From an uncultured Gammaproteobacteria bacterium (GTDB lineage Bacteria > Pseudomonadota > Gammaproteobacteria > GCA-001735895): a stretch of DNA of 33,513 bases. Shown one piece after another: positions 16,507 to 25,407 of the stretch. The stretch is taken from positions 1-33,513 of the forward strand of contig CAMYON010000027.1 in assembly GCA_947260025.1 (NCBI GenBank). Direction: 5' to 3'. Position 1 is the stretch's first letter, and each line of letters starts with the position of its first letter. The notes beneath the pieces are model-generated. The model had not been told where the DNA came from. It worked only from the letters and a program-made list of their open reading frames with translations, and did no database searches. A program made the translations under genes and the position numbers.

Positions 16507-18639
16507 TCAGGATTCTCTGCGCCAGCGATGAAACCTGGCCACCCATTCCAGCAGCCGATGCGGCACATGTGCCCGCTTCCATTCCCCCGCGGCATACTTA
16601 TTGGCCTCGGCGAGCGTCGGGTAAATGTGGATGGTGCCGAGAATTTTGTTCAAGCCGAGGCCATGGCGCATCGCCAGCACAAACTCCGCGATCAGATCGC
16701 CGGCGTGTTCGCCGACGATAGTCACACCGAGGATTCGATCCTTCCCGGGGAGCGTTAGCACCTTGACGAAACCATGCGCCTCGCTGTCCGCGATCGCCCT
16801 GTCCAGATCATCGATGCCGTAACGGGTAACCTCGTACTCGATGCCCTGCTGCTGCGCCTCGCTTTCGTTCAACCCGACGCGCGCGATTTCGGGCTCGGTA
16901 AAGGTAGCCCAGGGAATAACCGAATAGTCGGCCTTGAAACGTTTGACAATCCCGAACAGGGAGTTAACCGACGTATACCAGGCCTGGTGCGCGCCCACAT
17001 GGGTAAACTGGTAAGGTCCCGTTACGTCTCCGCAGGCATATATTGTCGGGATACTGGTTTGCAGGAACTCGTTGACCTCGATGGTGCGATTCGAATTTAA
17101 CCGGACGCCAACTTCCTCGAGACCGAAGCCGGCGGAATTCGGCGCCCGCCCGACGGCAACGAGTAAAGCGTCGAATTCGATTTCGACCTCTTCGCTATCG
17201 TGTTCGGCGATCAGAAAATCCCTGCCGTCGCGTTTGATGAAACGTTTCGCGGTATGACCGGTCAACACTCGCACGCCTTCTGCGGTAAATCGCTGCTGCA
17301 CCATTTCGGAGATTTCCGGATCTTCGCGCAACAGAATTCGCGGCAGCATCTCTACCTGGGTCACTTCTATACCCAGGCGGCCAAACGCCTGGGCCAGCTC
17401 GCAACCAATCGGCCCGCCGCCCAGTACCGCCAGCTTGCCCGGTTTCTCGCGCATATCCCACAGGTTGTCAGAGGTGTAATAGTCGACCTGATCGATACCC
17501 TCGATAGGCGGCACGAAAGGTCGACCACCCGTAGCGACGACGATGTTGCGGCTGCGAATGATTTCACCGTTGACCTCGACCGTCCACGGTGACGTAACGC
17601 GTGCCTCGCCCTGGATTACGTCGACGCCGAGGCCGGTATAGCGCTCCACCGAATCATGCGGCTCGATCTGGCGAACCACCTGCTGAATTCGCTCCATCAC
17701 CTCGGCAAACTCGAATTCGGCCTGCGCCTTGCCGATGCCGAACTCCTGGCTCCGTGCGATATGCGACATAAACTTGCCCGAGCGGATCAATGCTTTCGAC
17801 GGCACGCAGCCGAAATTGAGGCAGTCGCCCCCCATCCGGTGCTTCTCGATCAGCGTCACCTTTGCCTTGACCGCGGCCGCGATGTAAGCAGTCACCAGGC
17901 CCGCCGACCCGGCGCCGATGACAACCAGGTTGGTATCGAATTCACCGGGCTTGCTAAAACCTTCGAGCGCCTTGCGGTTGCGCAGCACTGCTACTACTTT
18001 ACGGCCGATAAACGGCAGCATGGCCAGCAGTAAAAAGGAAAGCAGTATTCCAGTGCTGAAGATCTCGTTTGCCGATTCGATATTCCCCAATTGGGTGCCG
18101 GCATTGACGTAAACCACGGTCCCGGCGAGCATGCCGACCTGGCTGACCCAGAAAAAAGTCCACAGGCGCAGCGAGGTCAACCCCATGACCAGGTTGATCA
18201 CGAAAAACGGGAAAGCCGGAACCAGGCGCAACGCGAAAAGGTAAAACGGGCCGTCTCGCTCGATGCCGGCGTTAATCGATTTCAGCGAGGCGCTGAAGCG
18301 GGATTCCACCATGTCGCGAAACAGGTAGCGCGATACCAGGAAAGCGATCGAGGCGCCGATCGTGCTGGCAAAGGACACCAGGATCAACCCGGTGAACAGG
18401 CCGAATATTGCACCTGCAGCCAGCGTCATAACCGTCGCTCCCGGCAGCGAAACCCCGGTTATCAACACGTAACCCAGGAAAAACCCGATCAGCGTCAGTG
18501 CCCGGTTCTCGCGGTAATACTGATCAATGATTTCTTGCTGGGACTTGACATACTCGAGCGTCAGGTACTGTTCCAGGTCGAACTGAAAAAACAGCAGCAC
18601 GACAACAGCCAGCAACCCCAGCAGAATTATTTTTTTCAT
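16507..18639 (-). CDS. VTT/DedA-type membrane domain fused to a flavin disulfide oxidoreductase
   Basis: 710 residues in two parts. Residues 1-225 are a membrane domain of the TVP38/TMEM64 (VTT, DedA-like) family: an N-terminal anchor at 3-20, then helices carrying GVSLPGATVMTLAAGAIFG (62-80) and the ALRLVPAFPFFVINL segment (136-150). Residues from about 236 are a class I pyridine nucleotide-disulfide oxidoreductase, like mercuric or lipoamide reductases: FAD-binding GAGSAG (242-247), redox-active GGDCLNFGCVPSKA (C273, C278), NAD-binding LGGGPIGCELAQAFG, a GDVTG block, and a C-terminal HIYPTLAE dimer-interface histidine. The flavin part should sit on the cytoplasmic face. Mercury-binding C-terminal cysteines are absent, so a mer role is unlikely. 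Such fusions are known in proteobacteria; substrate unknown. Third gene after rlmKL and mnmH, 38 bp below mnmH. Confidence 0.92.
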   Translation of the reverse strand: MKKIILLGLLAVVVLLFFQFDLEQYLTLEYVKSQQEIIDQYYRENRALTLIGFFLGYVLITGVSLPGATVMTLAAGAIFGLFTGLILVSFASTIGASIAFLVSRYLFRDMVESRFSASLKSINAGIERDGPFYLFALRLVPAFPFFVINLVMGLTSLRLWTFFWVSQVGMLAGTVVYVNAGTQLGNIESANEIFSTGILLSFLLLAMLPFIGRKVVAVLRNRKALEGFSKPGEFDTNLVVIGAGSAGLVTAYIAAAVKAKVTLIEKHRMGGDCLNFGCVPSKALIRSGKFMSHIARSQEFGIGKAQAEFEFAEVMERIQQVVRQIEPHDSVERYTGLGVDVIQGEARVTSPWTVEVNGEIIRSRNIVVATGGRPFVPPIEGIDQVDYYTSDNLWDMREKPGKLAVLGGGPIGCELAQAFGRLGIEVTQVEMLPRILLREDPEISEMVQQRFTAEGVRVLTGHTAKRFIKRDGRDFLIAEHDSEEVEIEFDALLVAVGRAPNSAGFGLEEVGVRLNSNRTIEVNEFLQTSIPTIYACGDVTGPYQFTHVGAHQAWYTSVNSLFGIVKRFKADYSVIPWATFTEPEIARVGLNESEAQQQGIEYEVTRYGIDDLDRAIADSEAHGFVKVLTLPGKDRILGVTIVGEHAGDLIAEFVLAMRHGLGLNKILGTIHIYPTLAEANKYAAGEWKRAHVPHRLLEWVARFHRWRRES

Positions 18640-18677
18640 TCGGTAGTTTCCGGTTTACTCACTCGCATAAGACTTTG

Positions 18678-19793
18678 TTATAAATTATTAGTTCTACCAG
18701 CGCGGTAGTTTTCGGCCCAATGCAACAGCTCGTTCTCCGGACCTTCGAAAATTATTTCAGGCTGCTTACTCTTAATTTGGTAACGATACATCGGATCGTA
18801 ATATTCTTCGAGTAAAGTTTGTATCCCGTCGTAAAACGCGGTTACCTGTCCTGTTTCGAAGAAAATCTGCAACGCCTGTTCGAAACACTGGCGCACTTTG
18901 CGATAGCGCTCCCCACCCAAACGCTTCTGTATGCGAGCCAGGTTATCGAGCACGAAACGGCTGAATTCCTGCTCGGCGAGATCGCCATAGGAACGCTGAT
19001 AAGCGGGCCAGTTATGCTGTATATAGTCTTCGCCGATGAGCCTGATGCGGGACTCGAGATCTACCTGCAGGATCGCGCGTGGCGCTCTTAGCAGCGCATT
19101 GAAAACGCATTCGGGCATATTGATGCGGCCGATACGGCGGCCCTCGTCTTCGACGAAGACCGGCCTGCCGGGGAAGCCGGCGCGGTGCTTGAGAAATTCG
19201 ATCGAAACGCGATTCTCCCAGTCGATGACGGACGGCTGCCGGTCCAGGGCATCGCGCCCGAAGGCCGAGCCGCGGTGATTGGCCAGCCCTTCGAAATCGA
19301 TATGATGCCGGAGCTTGCACAAGACGCGGGTTTTCCCGACCCCGGTCAATCCGCTGACGCAGACCAGGGCTACATCCCTGGCCGACCGTTGCAGTTCGTC
19401 GATCAGAAACCGGCGCATGGCCTTGTAACCACCGCGCACCAGCGGGTAATTCACCCCCGCCTCGCGCATCCATTGCTGCGCGGTACGCGAGCGCAGACCA
19501 CCGCGAAAGCAATAAACGCAACCATCCGGATGCGCCCTGCTGAAATCAAGCCACTGCTGCAGGCGCTGCTCCCGGATCTCCGGTGTCGCAAGCTCGAGAC
19601 CCAGCCGCACCGCCTCGTCCTGTCCGGCCTGCTTGTAGCGAATACCGATCTGTTCCCGCTGCCGATCGTCCAGCAGCGGCAGGTTGGTCGACATCGGAAA
19701 CGCCCCCTGCGCGAACTCGACCGGGGCCCGCAGATCGATCAACGGAACATCCTGCAGGAACAGGCGTTCGAAATCGTCGGTATCCTCAAGCAT
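18678..19793 (-). CDS. mnmH: tRNA 2-selenouridine synthase
   Basis: MnmH (SelU/YbbB) replaces the sulfur of 2-thiouridine with selenium at the wobble position of tRNA-Lys, -Glu and -Gln, using selenophosphate through a geranylated intermediate. 371 residues. The N-terminal rhodanese domain (about 1-130) has the catalytic cysteine C95 in YCFRGGLRSRT. The C-terminal P-loop domain has Walker A GLTGVGKTR (148-156). Length and both motifs match the family. The ATG at 19793 overlaps the last 8 bp of rlmKL (stop at 19786), implying translational coupling between two RNA-modification enzymes. Presence of MnmH suggests the organism makes selenophosphate, but selD is not in the window. Confidence 0.95.
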   Translation of the reverse strand: MLEDTDDFERLFLQDVPLIDLRAPVEFAQGAFPMSTNLPLLDDRQREQIGIRYKQAGQDEAVRLGLELATPEIREQRLQQWLDFSRAHPDGCVYCFRGGLRSRTAQQWMREAGVNYPLVRGGYKAMRRFLIDELQRSARDVALVCVSGLTGVGKTRVLCKLRHHIDFEGLANHRGSAFGRDALDRQPSVIDWENRVSIEFLKHRAGFPGRPVFVEDEGRRIGRINMPECVFNALLRAPRAILQVDLESRIRLIGEDYIQHNWPAYQRSYGDLAEQEFSRFVLDNLARIQKRLGGERYRKVRQCFEQALQIFFETGQVTAFYDGIQTLLEEYYDPMYRYQIKSKQPEIIFEGPENELLHWAENYRAGRTNNL

Positions 19794-21969
19794 GGCCGTG
19801 CCTGATTTCCCAGCAGCGGTGAATTTTCGGATTACGCTTGAAGTCTTCCGGGATCGTCGCCGCCGAAATATCCTGAACCTGGAAAGCCCGCTCGATTTCC
19901 GCGTCGAGCTTGAAACCGCGGCGATTGGTGGAGAACAGTAACAAGCCGTTTTCTGCCAGTAATCCCATCGCCTGTTTTATCAGGAATCCATGATCGCGCT
20001 GGATGTCCAGGGTTTGCTGCATTTTGCTCGAATTGGAGAATGACGGGGGATCGAGAAATATCAAATCATAGCCAGGCTTTAAAGGAAACCTGGCGGGGTT
20101 TGCCAGCAGCTCGACAATATCCGCCCGCAGAAACTGGTAGCGGGATTCGTCATCGAGCCGATTCAACACGAAGTTTTCGCGCGCCCAGTCCAGGTAGGTC
20201 GAAGACAGATCGACATTGAGCACGGAACTGGCCCCGCCTAGCGCGGCCTGAACCCCGACCGCGCCGGTGTAGCAGAAAAGGTTGAGCACGTCTTTGCCGT
20301 CTGCCTCGCGGTAAACCCTGTCGCGCGTGATTCGGTGGTCGAGAAAAAGGCCGGAATCGAGATAATCGCTCAGGTTGATCAACAGCGAGGCCGCGCCTTC
20401 ACGCACCTGGAAAAACTCACCGCGGTTGTCCTGTTTTTGATACTGCCGCGCTCCCCGCTGGCGGCTGCGAGTCTTGCAAAACAGCTGCTGCTCGGATATT
20501 CCGAACAGCTCCAGCACGACCGCGGCCGCAAGCTTGATTCGATACTCGGCCAGATCCGGAGCGATAGTCGCCGGCGCCTGGTATTCCTGCAGGTGAAACC
20601 ACTCCTGCTCCGGCGCGATTTCGCTCTGGTAGCGATCCAGCGCAAACGCGAATTCGGGCAGGTCGGCATCGTACAGACGATAGCAGGAAATCCCGCCGCG
20701 TCGGGCCCAGCGTTGCAGGTGTTTGGCGTTTTTCGCGAGTCGGTTGCGCAGCGGCACCGCGCTTTCGTCGCTAACCGCGGCCGGGGTCTCGGTTTGTTCG
20801 CGCGCCGCGGTTTCGCGCACCGTCTGGAATACGGCGAACAGACATTCGAGCGGCCCGTTGCGCACGTCCTTGCGGCTCAGTCGCTCCAGTTTCAGTCGGT
20901 GCAGCAAATCCGGATTGGCAGAAATAATCGCCAGCCGTGCCGGTGCCAGGCGCTGCACGGCGTTACCCAGATCGCTATACAGCTGCCCCAGGCCGGCCTC
21001 GCTCTGCAGCCGCTTGCCATAGGGCGGGTTACAGATAACGAGGGTTTCGCCCGCTGCCGGCGGTAACTCCAGCTCCGCGACCTGCTGGTGCGAAAACTCG
21101 ATCAGTGCCGCGACATCCGCACGCTGCGCGTTGGCGCGCGCGGTTTCCAGCGCCGCGGCATCGTAATCACTGGCGTAGATCCGGACTTCCGATTGCTTAT
21201 CGATCGCCTGCCGCGCCTCGGTGATAAGCTGCTGCCACAGCTGGGGATCGTGCTGCAGCCATTTAATGAAACCGAAATAGTCGCGCTCGAGACCGGGCGC
21301 GATATCGGCCGCGATCATCGCCGCCTCGATGGCAAAGGTGCCGGAGCCGCACATCGGATCCAGCAGCCGCTGCTCGCGTGCCCGCTCACGAGTCCAGCCC
21401 GCGTGGGCCAGCAGCGCGGCGGCCAGGTGCTCCTTCAGCGGCGCGCCGGTATGCTGCGTACGGTAGCCGCGTCGATGCAGACTCTCTCCGCTCAGGTCGA
21501 GACTGATGATCGCCTGGTTGTGGTGAATATGGACGTGAATCCGAATGTCGGGCCGCTGCTTCTCCACCACCGGACGGCTGCCGCAGATCTCGCGCAGCCG
21601 ATCGACAATCGCATCCTTGGATTTGAGCGCCACGTAATGCCCGTGATCCAGCTTCGAACGCGACACTGTCGCCGCGACCGCGATGCTGTTTCGCGCCTCT
21701 AAATGTCGCTCCCACTCGATCTGGTAAACGGCCTGGTAGAGTCGATTCTCATCCTCGACCGCGCCGCGGCCCAGTTCGCAGAACACCCGGTTCGCCAGGC
21801 GCGAGTGCAGGCAGACCCGGTAGACCGCGGTCAATGGGCCGTTGATTTCGACGCCACCGTAAACCTTGGTCAGAACGGCGTCGGTCGCATCCAGGATGGC
21901 GCGCAGTTCGTGCAACAAAGGGGTTTCGAAACCCTTATGACCGGTGACAAATAGCTTTAGATTCTGCAT
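19786..21969 (-). CDS. rlmL: Bifunctional 23S rRNA methyltransferase RlmKL
   Basis: Makes m2G2445 (RlmL part) and m7G2069 (RlmK part) in 23S rRNA during 50S assembly, using S-adenosylmethionine. 727 residues against 702 in E. coli. Domain order: ferredoxin-like and THUMP region (about 1-165); RlmL methyltransferase with LLDPMCGSGTFAIEAA (202-217) and catalytic NPPY (314-317); a linker rich in Ala and Arg (about 385-430); then the RlmK methyltransferase with FCYTGAVGVQAA (565-576) and LDPPSF (639-644). Both active sites are intact. It is first in the group followed by mnmH and the fused oxidoreductase, and is divergent from the DUF1631 gene. A candidate promoter precedes it at 22003-22032. Confidence 0.97.
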   Translation of the reverse strand: MQNLKLFVTGHKGFETPLLHELRAILDATDAVLTKVYGGVEINGPLTAVYRVCLHSRLANRVFCELGRGAVEDENRLYQAVYQIEWERHLEARNSIAVAATVSRSKLDHGHYVALKSKDAIVDRLREICGSRPVVEKQRPDIRIHVHIHHNQAIISLDLSGESLHRRGYRTQHTGAPLKEHLAAALLAHAGWTRERAREQRLLDPMCGSGTFAIEAAMIAADIAPGLERDYFGFIKWLQHDPQLWQQLITEARQAIDKQSEVRIYASDYDAAALETARANAQRADVAALIEFSHQQVAELELPPAAGETLVICNPPYGKRLQSEAGLGQLYSDLGNAVQRLAPARLAIISANPDLLHRLKLERLSRKDVRNGPLECLFAVFQTVRETAAREQTETPAAVSDESAVPLRNRLAKNAKHLQRWARRGGISCYRLYDADLPEFAFALDRYQSEIAPEQEWFHLQEYQAPATIAPDLAEYRIKLAAAVVLELFGISEQQLFCKTRSRQRGARQYQKQDNRGEFFQVREGAASLLINLSDYLDSGLFLDHRITRDRVYREADGKDVLNLFCYTGAVGVQAALGGASSVLNVDLSSTYLDWARENFVLNRLDDESRYQFLRADIVELLANPARFPLKPGYDLIFLDPPSFSNSSKMQQTLDIQRDHGFLIKQAMGLLAENGLLLFSTNRRGFKLDAEIERAFQVQDISAATIPEDFKRNPKIHRCWEIRHGHA

Positions 21970-22002
21970 TGAATGTGGTTTTGCGGATACCGCAGGATGC
22001 TA

Positions 22003-22032
22003 ATATTACGCCTTCTATCTAAAAACTGTCGA
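22003..22032 (-). promoter_or_regulatory. Candidate sigma70 promoter for rlmKL-mnmH
   Basis: On the minus strand: TCGACA (22032-22027, 5/6 to TTGACA), an 18-bp spacer, and TAATAT (22008-22003, 4/6 to TATAAT), about 33 bp before the rlmKL ATG. Found by eye; the divergent gap to the DUF1631 gene is a sensible place for it. Confidence 0.4.
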
Positions 22033-22121
22033 AAAACGAGCTTTTATGAAAATAGTCTCAGGAAATCAGACGGTTTTTCATCTATATTTAACTCTTCTAA
22101 CCCTTGTGAAACGCTGCTCGC

Positions 22122-24113
22122 ATGACCGGCCCCGACAAACACCCGGATTCTGATTCGATGTCTGGACAAGACGTCTTCATGGAGGTTTCCAATCTCAGCA
22201 AGAAGTGGATTACCGACATCCTGCTGCGCATGATCGACAGTGCCGAAGATTACCACAGCTGGAGCCTGTCCGATGAGGACGGTGCGCGAGTCGTCAAGTT
22301 AGTCAGGCACAAGCAACGAATCATTTGTTCGTCGTTCACGTTTCAACTCAACAAGCATTTTTCGGAATTCAAATCCGACAGCTCACCGGCGGGAGAAAAA
22401 GGGGCGCGAGACTGGCAAACGCTGGGACTCTCGAGCACCAATGCGAACGACGAAGTCAACGTGTTGCAGGAGATCACGACGCGTTATGGCGACGCCTTCA
22501 AGGAATTCGATCGCACCATTTTGAAACGCCTGCAGACCTGTATCAAGCGACCCCGCGCGAGTATTTACGAAAACCCGCTGCAGGTCAAAAGGCTGTGCGA
22601 GGCCTTCCAGTACGCAATCGATAGCCTCAACCTCGAAACAAGTTACAAGATCGCGCTGTATCACCTGTTTGCCGATCGTTTTATCGAGTCGCTCGGTCCA
22701 TTCTACCGGCGTATCGACAGCCTGATGCTCGAACACGGCATGGTGCCGGATCTTCCGCCGGCGAAAATTCACTTGCGCAACATCGAAGGGCTGAGCGAGT
22801 CCAAAGGCCCCGCGGGATTAAACCCGGGCCAAAGCATCAGCCTGCTGATGCTATTGCAGGGCTTCAAGGAAAAATCACGCAAGCCTGCGAGTAGCTACCA
22901 GAATCTTTTTCCCGAGTTGAAGCAGCGCCTCGCCGCGAACGGTATCGAGCAGTACGATGAACAAATCGAACAGCTCAGCCTGATTTTCAAGTTGATCTTC
23001 GAGGACGAGGATCTGCCCTCTCCCATCAAGCAGCAGCTCGCGCGACTGCAGATCTATGTCTTCATCACCGCTACCCAGGAAGATGGATTTCTGCGTCGCT
23101 CCAGCAACCCGGCAAGGCGACTGCTGGACGGCATTATCAGTAGCGAAGTCGAGATTGCGAAAAGCGGAAACTCGGATTTCTCCGGTGTCCGCTATATTCG
23201 CGAACACATCGACGATATCGCCAGCCGCGAGTTCATTACCGTCGACAGCTATGCCGAAATGCTCGAAGGTTACCAGGCCTTTCTGAAGGAAAACGAGGCG
23301 GCGGTTCGACAGGCGCGCAAAATCGAGGCTACCCGGAAGATCATGCCACCGGTCAAGTCCCGGCTTAACGAAATCATCCAGCCGCTGAAGATCCAGGGCA
23401 CCCCGCTCATTTTGTTCGAAAAGGTCTGGCTGCCGCTGCTGGTGCAGATCGGGCTGCAGCAGGGCATGGACTCCGATCCCTGGCACAAGACTATCGAAAT
23501 GGTCAAGAAACAGGTCTGGTCGCTAATCCCGAAGTCGACCAAGGAAGAGCAGGAAGAGCTGCGCAACGCCCTGCCCCATGTCGCTCATTCGCTGCACCGC
23601 GCAATGCGCAGCCTCAAGCTGGCGGAAAACCTGCAGCAGTCGATGCGCGACTATCTCAAGCTCGAGCAGCAAAACGTGCTGGAACAGACCGGGCGCAACG
23701 TGATCGAGGCCCAGCGTAAAACACGCTCGCTGGGAGCGCAGTCCTTCGACTCGATGGAGGACACCACCGAATTCGATGCGATGATGCAAACCGGTGTATT
23801 CCAGGTTCCGACCGCGATGCTCGAGGCGATGAACTCGGGTAAGACCACGGAACCGAAAAAAATCAACCAGGCGCAGGCACTCAACATCGGCGAATGGATC
23901 AACATGCGCAAGGACGGCGATAAAATACTGGCGAAGCTGGCCTGGAAAGCCGAGGATTCGAGCCTGTTCATTTTCGTTGACCGGGATGGCACGCGCATCT
24001 GCGAGGTCGATGCGGAACAGCTCGCGGATCAGTTCGAATCAGGTGATATATCGCTGATGGATTCGGCAGTCGATTCCGAGAAAACCCGTTTCAGCTTTAT
24101 GAAATCACTGTAA
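22122..24113 (+). CDS. DUF1631-family protein
   Basis: 663 residues belonging, by pattern, to DUF1631, a family common in Pseudomonas and related gammaproteobacteria with no firm function (sometimes mislabelled thymidine phosphorylase). The N-terminal region (about 20-110) holds short motifs such as LSKKWITDILLRMID. The long middle is helical. The C-terminal module begins LNIGEWINMRKDGDKILAKL and continues LFIFVDRDGTRICE, the family's characteristic small beta domain. No signal peptide or membrane helix, so cytoplasmic. The start is uncertain: no ribosome-binding site precedes ATG 22122, and in-frame ATGs follow at 22158 and 22179. It is divergent from rlmKL and convergent with sucB, with 14 bp between the stops. 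The beta module is reminiscent of PilZ-like domains, but I see no c-di-GMP motif. Confidence 0.85.
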   Translation: MTGPDKHPDSDSMSGQDVFMEVSNLSKKWITDILLRMIDSAEDYHSWSLSDEDGARVVKLVRHKQRIICSSFTFQLNKHFSEFKSDSSPAGEKGARDWQTLGLSSTNANDEVNVLQEITTRYGDAFKEFDRTILKRLQTCIKRPRASIYENPLQVKRLCEAFQYAIDSLNLETSYKIALYHLFADRFIESLGPFYRRIDSLMLEHGMVPDLPPAKIHLRNIEGLSESKGPAGLNPGQSISLLMLLQGFKEKSRKPASSYQNLFPELKQRLAANGIEQYDEQIEQLSLIFKLIFEDEDLPSPIKQQLARLQIYVFITATQEDGFLRRSSNPARRLLDGIISSEVEIAKSGNSDFSGVRYIREHIDDIASREFITVDSYAEMLEGYQAFLKENEAAVRQARKIEATRKIMPPVKSRLNEIIQPLKIQGTPLILFEKVWLPLLVQIGLQQGMDSDPWHKTIEMVKKQVWSLIPKSTKEEQEELRNALPHVAHSLHRAMRSLKLAENLQQSMRDYLKLEQQNVLEQTGRNVIEAQRKTRSLGAQSFDSMEDTTEFDAMMQTGVFQVPTAMLEAMNSGKTTEPKKINQAQALNIGEWINMRKDGDKILAKLAWKAEDSSLFIFVDRDGTRICEVDAEQLADQFESGDISLMDSAVDSEKTRFSFMKSL

Positions 24114-24127
24114 ACCCGGCCGCAGGC

Positions 24128-25375
24128 TTACACCTGCAGCAGCATTCTTGCCGGATCTTCCAGCAAATTCTTGATTGTCACCAGGAACTGAACCGCTTCC
24201 TTACCGTCGATAATGCGATGATCATAGGTCAGGGCCAGGTACATCATGGGCCGCACCACGATTTCACCATCGACCACGACCGGCCGCTGCTGGATTGAAT
24301 GCATGCCGAGAATGGCCGACTGCGGCGGATTCAGAATCGGGGTCGAAAGCATCGAACCGAAGATACCGCCATTGGTGATGCTGAAAGTGCCGCCGGTAAG
24401 CTCCTCGATACCGAGTTTACCGTCACGCGCTCGCAGCCCCATGTCGCGAATCGACTGCTCGATATCGGCGTAACTCATCTGGTCGACATCCCGCAGGATT
24501 GGCACTACCAGTCCGCGGTCGGAACTGACCGCGATTCCGATATCGAAATAATCATGGTAAACGATATCGTCGCCATCGATCGACGCGTTAACCGCCGGAA
24601 AACGCTTCAGCGCCTCGACCGCGGCGCTGGTGAAAAACGACATCATGCCGAGCTTGACGCCATGGGTTTGCTCGAAAGCGTCCTTGTACTGGGCCCGGGT
24701 ATCCATCATCGGCTTCAGGTTGACTTCGTTAAAGGTGGTCAGCATCGCCGCCGTGTTTTGCGCCTGCTTCAAACGCTCCGCAATCTTGGCGCGCAGGCGG
24801 CTCATCGGCACGCGGCGATCGTTACGACCGCCCTGGGGAATACCCTGCGGCGGCAGGGTCGGCGCGCTCGTTGCGGCAGGCGCTGCGGGTTCAGGCGCCG
24901 CGGCCGGCGCCTGTTGCTGTAGATGGCGCTCGACATCGGCTTTGGTGATTGCGCCCTTCTTCCCGGTCGGCTGAATATCTTCAGCCCTGAGGTTATGTTC
25001 GTGCAGCAGTTTGCGAACCGCCGGGCTCGCCTTGCCGTCACCACTGGCCGCGTCGACTTCGTCCGCTGGCGCAGCAGCTGCGGGCGCTGCGGCTTCGGCC
25101 GGGGCCGCCTCTGCGGCGGCCGGTGCGGAGGCCGTGGCCTCGGTATTGATTACCCCAAGTACGTCGTCGGTTTTTACGGTAGCGCCTGACTCGAAGGCAA
25201 TCGATTCGATCACCCCGGCCGTGCTGGCGACGATCTCGAGCACGACTTTATCGGTTTCCAGGTCGACAATATTTTCCTCCGCGGCCACGCTGTCGCCAAC
25301 CTGCTTGTGCCAATCGCCCAGTGTCCCCTCGCTAACCGACTCGGGTAAGACGGGAACCTTAATTTCTACCTGCAT
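24128..25375 (-). CDS. sucB: Dihydrolipoamide succinyltransferase, E2 of 2-oxoglutarate dehydrogenase
   Basis: Core of the 2-oxoglutarate dehydrogenase complex: accepts the succinyl group from E1 on its lipoyl arm and passes it to CoA in the TCA cycle. 415 residues. The lipoyl domain (1-77) has the lipoylated lysine K43 in ETDKVVLEI. An Ala/Pro/Glu-rich linker (about 80-115) follows, then the E3-binding domain (about 116-153, [12 protein letters not shown]), a second Ala/Pro linker, and the catalytic domain (about 187-415). The active-site histidine H386 and D390 are in [10 protein letters not shown]. It starts 32 bp below sucA, so the two are one operon. The sdh, sucCD and lpd genes often seen nearby are not on this stretch. 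Confidence 0.97.
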   Translation of the reverse strand: MQVEIKVPVLPESVSEGTLGDWHKQVGDSVAAEENIVDLETDKVVLEIVASTAGVIESIAFESGATVKTDDVLGVINTEATASAPAAAEAAPAEAAAPAAAAPADEVDAASGDGKASPAVRKLLHEHNLRAEDIQPTGKKGAITKADVERHLQQQAPAAAPEPAAPAATSAPTLPPQGIPQGGRNDRRVPMSRLRAKIAERLKQAQNTAAMLTTFNEVNLKPMMDTRAQYKDAFEQTHGVKLGMMSFFTSAAVEALKRFPAVNASIDGDDIVYHDYFDIGIAVSSDRGLVVPILRDVDQMSYADIEQSIRDMGLRARDGKLGIEELTGGTFSITNGGIFGSMLSTPILNPPQSAILGMHSIQQRPVVVDGEIVVRPMMYLALTYDHRIIDGKEAVQFLVTIKNLLEDPARMLLQV

Positions 25376-25407
25376 AATCTGCTCCAGAATTTTTGGTTTT
25401 TATTGGA

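Noticed and set aside
16507-18639. Mercuric reductase (merA) identity
   Set aside because: The redox CxxxxC is present, but there is no heavy-metal-binding N-terminal domain, no C-terminal vicinal cysteine pair, and no mer neighbours.
24122-24137. GCAGG...CCTGC hairpin between the DUF1631 gene and sucB
   Set aside because: A 5-bp stem with no U-tract is too weak to call a terminator.
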